Of a stretch of 8,016 nt of DNA, positions 5,982-8,016 are shown piece by piece (position 1 is the stretch's first letter; each line of letters opens with the position of its first letter). A program made the position numbers and the translations under genes. Source of the stretch: Undibacterium sp. (GTDB taxonomy: Bacteria; Pseudomonadota; Gammaproteobacteria; Burkholderiales; Burkholderiaceae_D); the NCBI GenBank assembly GCA_019752975.1, contig JAIELM010000268.1, positions 1 to 8,016 on the forward strand, in the 5' to 3' direction. The notes beneath the pieces are model-generated. The model saw only the letters and a list, made by a program, of their open reading frames with translations, was not told the DNA's origin and searched no databases.

Positions 5982-6673
5982 AATTCAGCCCTCTGATGGC
6001 GAAATTTAAGCCAGTACACCGACAACAAAATCACAAAACTTAAGCCCATCAACACCAATGAATAAAAATGCGCAGCCGCATAATGCAGGCTTTCAACCTC
6101 ATCATAAATCGCAATAGAAGCGACCCGAGTCACTCCTGGAATATTCCCACCTATCATCAAGACAACACCAAATTCACCCAAGGTATGAGCAAAACAGAGC
6201 ACTGCGCCAGTGAACAATGAGGCTTTAATATTCGGTAATAGCACTCGAAATAGGGTTCGGGTAGGTGATTGACCTAGCGTGTAGGCGACTTCACTCAAGG
6301 AACGAGGCAGAGCTTGTAAACCTGCCTGTATCGGCTGCACCATAAAGGGCAAGCTAAAGATCACAGAGCCAATCACAATGCCAGTAAAGCTAAAGGCCAA
6401 ACGCAAATCAAAGGTCTGCACTAGCCACAGGCCAAAACCCGACTGCGGCCTGAAGGCAAGCAACAAATAGAAGCCTAAAACGGATGGTGGTAAGACGATA
6501 GGCATACTCACCAAGGCCTCCCATACGGGTTTAAAACGAGAAGTGGAAAAGGCTAAAACATAGGCCAACGGAACACCAATAAAAAACAAAATCAGACTAG
6601 TCAGGCCGGCTAGTTCAAAACTCAGTAAAAGTGGCTGCCAATCATTGCTGAGTAAAGTCGCAAATAGATTCAC
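5978..6673 (-). CDS. modB: Molybdate ABC transporter permease ModB
   Basis: This 231-residue inner-membrane protein has about five or six hydrophobic segments (about 13-42, 52-73, 93-112, 152-176, 202-223) forming the molybdate channel. The cytoplasmic coupling loop with the EAA-type motif is at about 128-147 (E-V-A-Y-T-L-G, then P-T-R-T-L-F-R-V-L-L-P), where ModC docks. The sequence L-P-P-S-V-L-G-F-Y-L-L (61-71) and T-L-G-E-F-G-V-V (164-171) are characteristic of ModB/CysT-like permeases. The start codon is GTG at 6673, with AGGAG 7 bases upstream. It overlaps the stop of the Mop protein by four bases (GTGA) and its own stop overlaps modC (ATGA). Length is normal for the family. Confidence 0.95.
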   Translation of the reverse strand: MNLFATLLSNDWQPLLLSFELAGLTSLILFFIGVPLAYVLAFSTSRFKPVWEALVSMPIVLPPSVLGFYLLLAFRPQSGFGLWLVQTFDLRLAFSFTGIVIGSVIFSLPFMVQPIQAGLQALPRSLSEVAYTLGQSPTRTLFRVLLPNIKASLFTGAVLCFAHTLGEFGVVLMIGGNIPGVTRVASIAIYDEVESLHYAAAHFYSLVLMGLSFVILLSVYWLKFRHQRAEL

Positions 6674-7083
6674 GAATAGGCTCCTAGCAACACTAAATTC
6701 ATCTCATTTGATTTGACCAGACCAAGTATCTCATCGCCTATTGCCAATTCCATTTGCTGCGCAGAACGGCTGGTAATCACCGAAGTTACAGTAAACTCAG
6801 CCATAAGAAAATGCACCCGAGTCAAAATCTCACCCACCTCTATCGCCGTCACCTTACCGCTGAGTCGATTGCGTAGACTCAGCTGTCCAGAAAAATTCTT
6901 GGCGATCGCCACTTCCATTTCATTGAAACAGCAGTCAACGCTTTGCCCTATGCGCCATTGAGAAGACCCGTGCTCGCTACCTAACAGTGTTGCGCTCAGC
7001 GCAGTTTCACCAACTTGTACGTCGATTAAAGTGACACTCGCTTGAGACATGATCGAGCTAATCACGCCGCGTAAAATATTCAC
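6670..7083 (-). CDS. Two-domain Mop/TOBE molybdate-binding protein (ModG-like)
   Basis: The 137-residue soluble protein appears to consist of two tandem Mop (TOBE) domains of about 65 residues. Domain 1 (about 2-62) begins I-L-R-G-V-I-S-S-I. Domain 2 (about 69-132) begins with the clear Mop motif S69-L-R-N-R-L-S-G-K-V78. DiMop proteins such as ModG of Azotobacter bind molybdate or tungstate as oligomers and serve in cytoplasmic storage or homeostasis. The same domain pair forms the sensor half of ModE, but no DNA-binding domain is present here. Cys51-Cys52 in the first domain is a minor oddity. The start is GTG at 7083, overlapping the modA stop (GTGA), with GGAAGGGG just upstream; an internal ATG at codon 12 would remove part of the first strand. 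Its place between modA and modB implies fixed co-expression with the transporter. A storage role is inferred. Confidence 0.8.
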   Translation of the reverse strand: MNILRGVISSIMSQASVTLIDVQVGETALSATLLGSEHGSSQWRIGQSVDCCFNEMEVAIAKNFSGQLSLRNRLSGKVTAIEVGEILTRVHFLMAEFTVTSVITSRSAQQMELAIGDEILGLVKSNEMNLVLLGAYS

Positions 7084-7859
7084 AAAGCCCCTTCCACAGG
7101 CTCAATTCCATTGCGCTGCAATATCGATTTGCCGGTGGTTGACGCAAGAAAATCGAGAAAAAGCTGAGCCGTTTTCTGTTTATTGTGCTGCTGAATTTTA
7201 AGAACCACTGCACCTTGGGCAATTGGCGCATAAGCACTACGCGGCATTTCCGTCCACACGCCCTTGCCCTTCATCTCAGCAGAAACGACTACTGACTTAG
7301 AGGTAAATCCCGCCTCTACCAAACCCGAGTATATGTATTGATTCGTTTGTGAAATGCTCTCTGCAAAAACTAGGCGAGGCTTTAATACTTTATCCAACTT
7401 ATAGGTTTTTAGTAGCTCAAGACTGGCGACACCAAATGGTGCAGTTTCAGGATTAGCGATGGCTATCTTATGCACCGCAGTATCCTGCAAAAAAGCCTGC
7501 CAATTCTTCACATCAAATTCTCGCATGCTCCAAAGCACTAAAACCCCGTAGCCATACAACTTGGGTGGCGCGGTAGTCAAACCTTGTTGATACAAGGCAG
7601 CTGGATAAGTCATATCGGCCGACAGAAAAACATCGAATGCTGCCCCGTTACTGATTTGCGCGACTAATTTACCCGAGGAACTAAACACGCCTTGAAGATT
7701 GTGCCCGGTCTGTTTTTTGAATTCTGCCTTCAATTCATTAAAAACAAACTGCATATTGGCCGCGACAGCGACGGTCAAATTCTCACGAGCACTGACATTC
7801 AAGGTCCCAAAAGTACAAAGTGTGTATATCGCGATGAGCGCGATTTGTTTTATTTTCAT
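7080..7859 (-). CDS. modA: Molybdate ABC transporter substrate-binding protein ModA
   Basis: This periplasmic protein captures molybdate (and probably tungstate) and delivers it to ModB. Residues 1-24 are a signal peptide (MKIKQ, hydrophobic core, cleavage after VSA24 before REN). The 259-residue length is usual. Family marks are V32-A-A-N35 at the first binding loop, F59-S-S-S-G-K-L at the second, F75-D-V-F-L-S-A-D, N136-P-E-T-A-P-F-G in the hinge region, and Tyr175 and Tyr177, either of which could be the ligand tyrosine. The first loop has Asn35 rather than the Ser of E. coli ModA; an A-A-N variant occurs in other ModA proteins, so specificity is probably unchanged. It is the first gene of a four-gene operon in which each stop overlaps the next start. 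The Shine-Dalgarno (AGG) is weak and, with the ATG at 7859, is buried in a small inverted repeat. Confidence 0.95.
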   Translation of the reverse strand: MKIKQIALIAIYTLCTFGTLNVSARENLTVAVAANMQFVFNELKAEFKKQTGHNLQGVFSSSGKLVAQISNGAAFDVFLSADMTYPAALYQQGLTTAPPKLYGYGVLVLWSMREFDVKNWQAFLQDTAVHKIAIANPETAPFGVASLELLKTYKLDKVLKPRLVFAESISQTNQYIYSGLVEAGFTSKSVVVSAEMKGKGVWTEMPRSAYAPIAQGAVVLKIQQHNKQKTAQLFLDFLASTTGKSILQRNGIEPVEGAL

Positions 7860-7871
7860 AGGTTGCCTATG
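7857..7871 (-). promoter_or_regulatory. Inverted repeat covering the modA RBS and start codon
   Basis: On the minus strand CATAGG, loop CAA, CCTATG forms a perfect 6-bp hairpin whose 3' arm ends in the ATG start and whose 5' arm contains the only Shine-Dalgarno-like AGG. Folding would block initiation. The 8-base direct repeat TAGGTTGC (7859-7866 and 7873-7880, plus strand) overlaps the site. Confidence 0.4.
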
Positions 7872-7952
7872 GTAGGTTGCAAATAAGTCCTAAAATCAAA
7901 TCTGACTAACAAAAAATATTCCTCTATCGTATTTTGGCATTAAAACCTAAAA

Positions 7953-7971
7953 AACAAGTTCACCCCTTGTT
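7953..7971 (-). terminator. Weak terminator-like hairpin in the modA leader
   Basis: On the minus strand AACAAG, loop GGGTGAA, CTTGTT (7971-7953) forms a 6-bp stem whose 3' arm runs into six T in total. The stem has only two G-C pairs, so it may be a weak terminator of an upstream gene outside the window, an attenuator, or chance. Confidence 0.3.
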
Positions 7972-7980
7972 ACAGAGGTG

Positions 7981-8007
7981 GAATTCAAGGATCAGAATCT
8001 TGAATTC
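7981..8007. repeat. 9-bp inverted repeat upstream of modA
   Basis: GAATTCAAG (7981-7989), 9-base spacer, CTTGAATTC (7999-8007) is a perfect dyad 122-148 bases upstream of the modA start. It is not a ModE-type site by eye. It could be an operator or the 3' hairpin of a gene outside the window. Confidence 0.4.
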
Positions 8008-8016
8008 AAAATTTAC

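Noticed and set aside
7080..7859. Asn35 in the first ModA binding loop as a sign of altered specificity.
   Set aside because: An A-A-N loop is known among ModA proteins, so it is probably normal variation.

Overview
The window reads as chromosomal DNA of a betaproteobacterium. Burkholderiales, and perhaps Oxalobacteraceae, is my best guess. I base this on recalled family resemblance of FabI, of the long secreted-type ExbB and of the TonB, not on a search. Base composition looks balanced to slightly AT-rich. I see no mobile element, tRNA, rRNA or CRISPR array. The content is ordinary housekeeping and transport, and I find no clear new system. The points worth a second look are specific residues and small regulatory structures.

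Left part (1-3524, minus strand): a TonB energy-transduction cluster read right to left, tonB, exbB, exbD copy 1, exbD copy 2, then an exported TPR-type protein cut by the window edge. The TonB-ExbB-ExbD complex uses the proton gradient of the inner membrane to drive outer-membrane TonB-dependent receptors. A strong intrinsic terminator with a back-to-back candidate promoter separates exbD copy 2 from the TPR gene, so the last gene is probably a semi-independent unit.

Middle (3525-4082): a 558-base divergent intergenic region between tonB (minus) and fabI (plus). It holds two good inverted repeats near tonB and a candidate extended -10 promoter for fabI, and no convincing gene. fabI (4083-4865) encodes the NADH-dependent enoyl-ACP reductase of fatty-acid synthesis. 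A 10-bp stem-loop lies between fabI and the convergent mod operon.

Right part (5082-7859, minus strand): a molybdate ABC transporter operon, modA (periplasmic binding protein), a small two-domain Mop/TOBE protein, modB (permease) and modC (ATPase). Every junction is a 4-base stop/start overlap (GTGA, GTGA, ATGA), so the four genes are probably translationally coupled. The upstream leader (7860-8016) holds several inverted repeats, one of which spans the modA start codon. No modE regulator gene and no recognisable ModE site are present.
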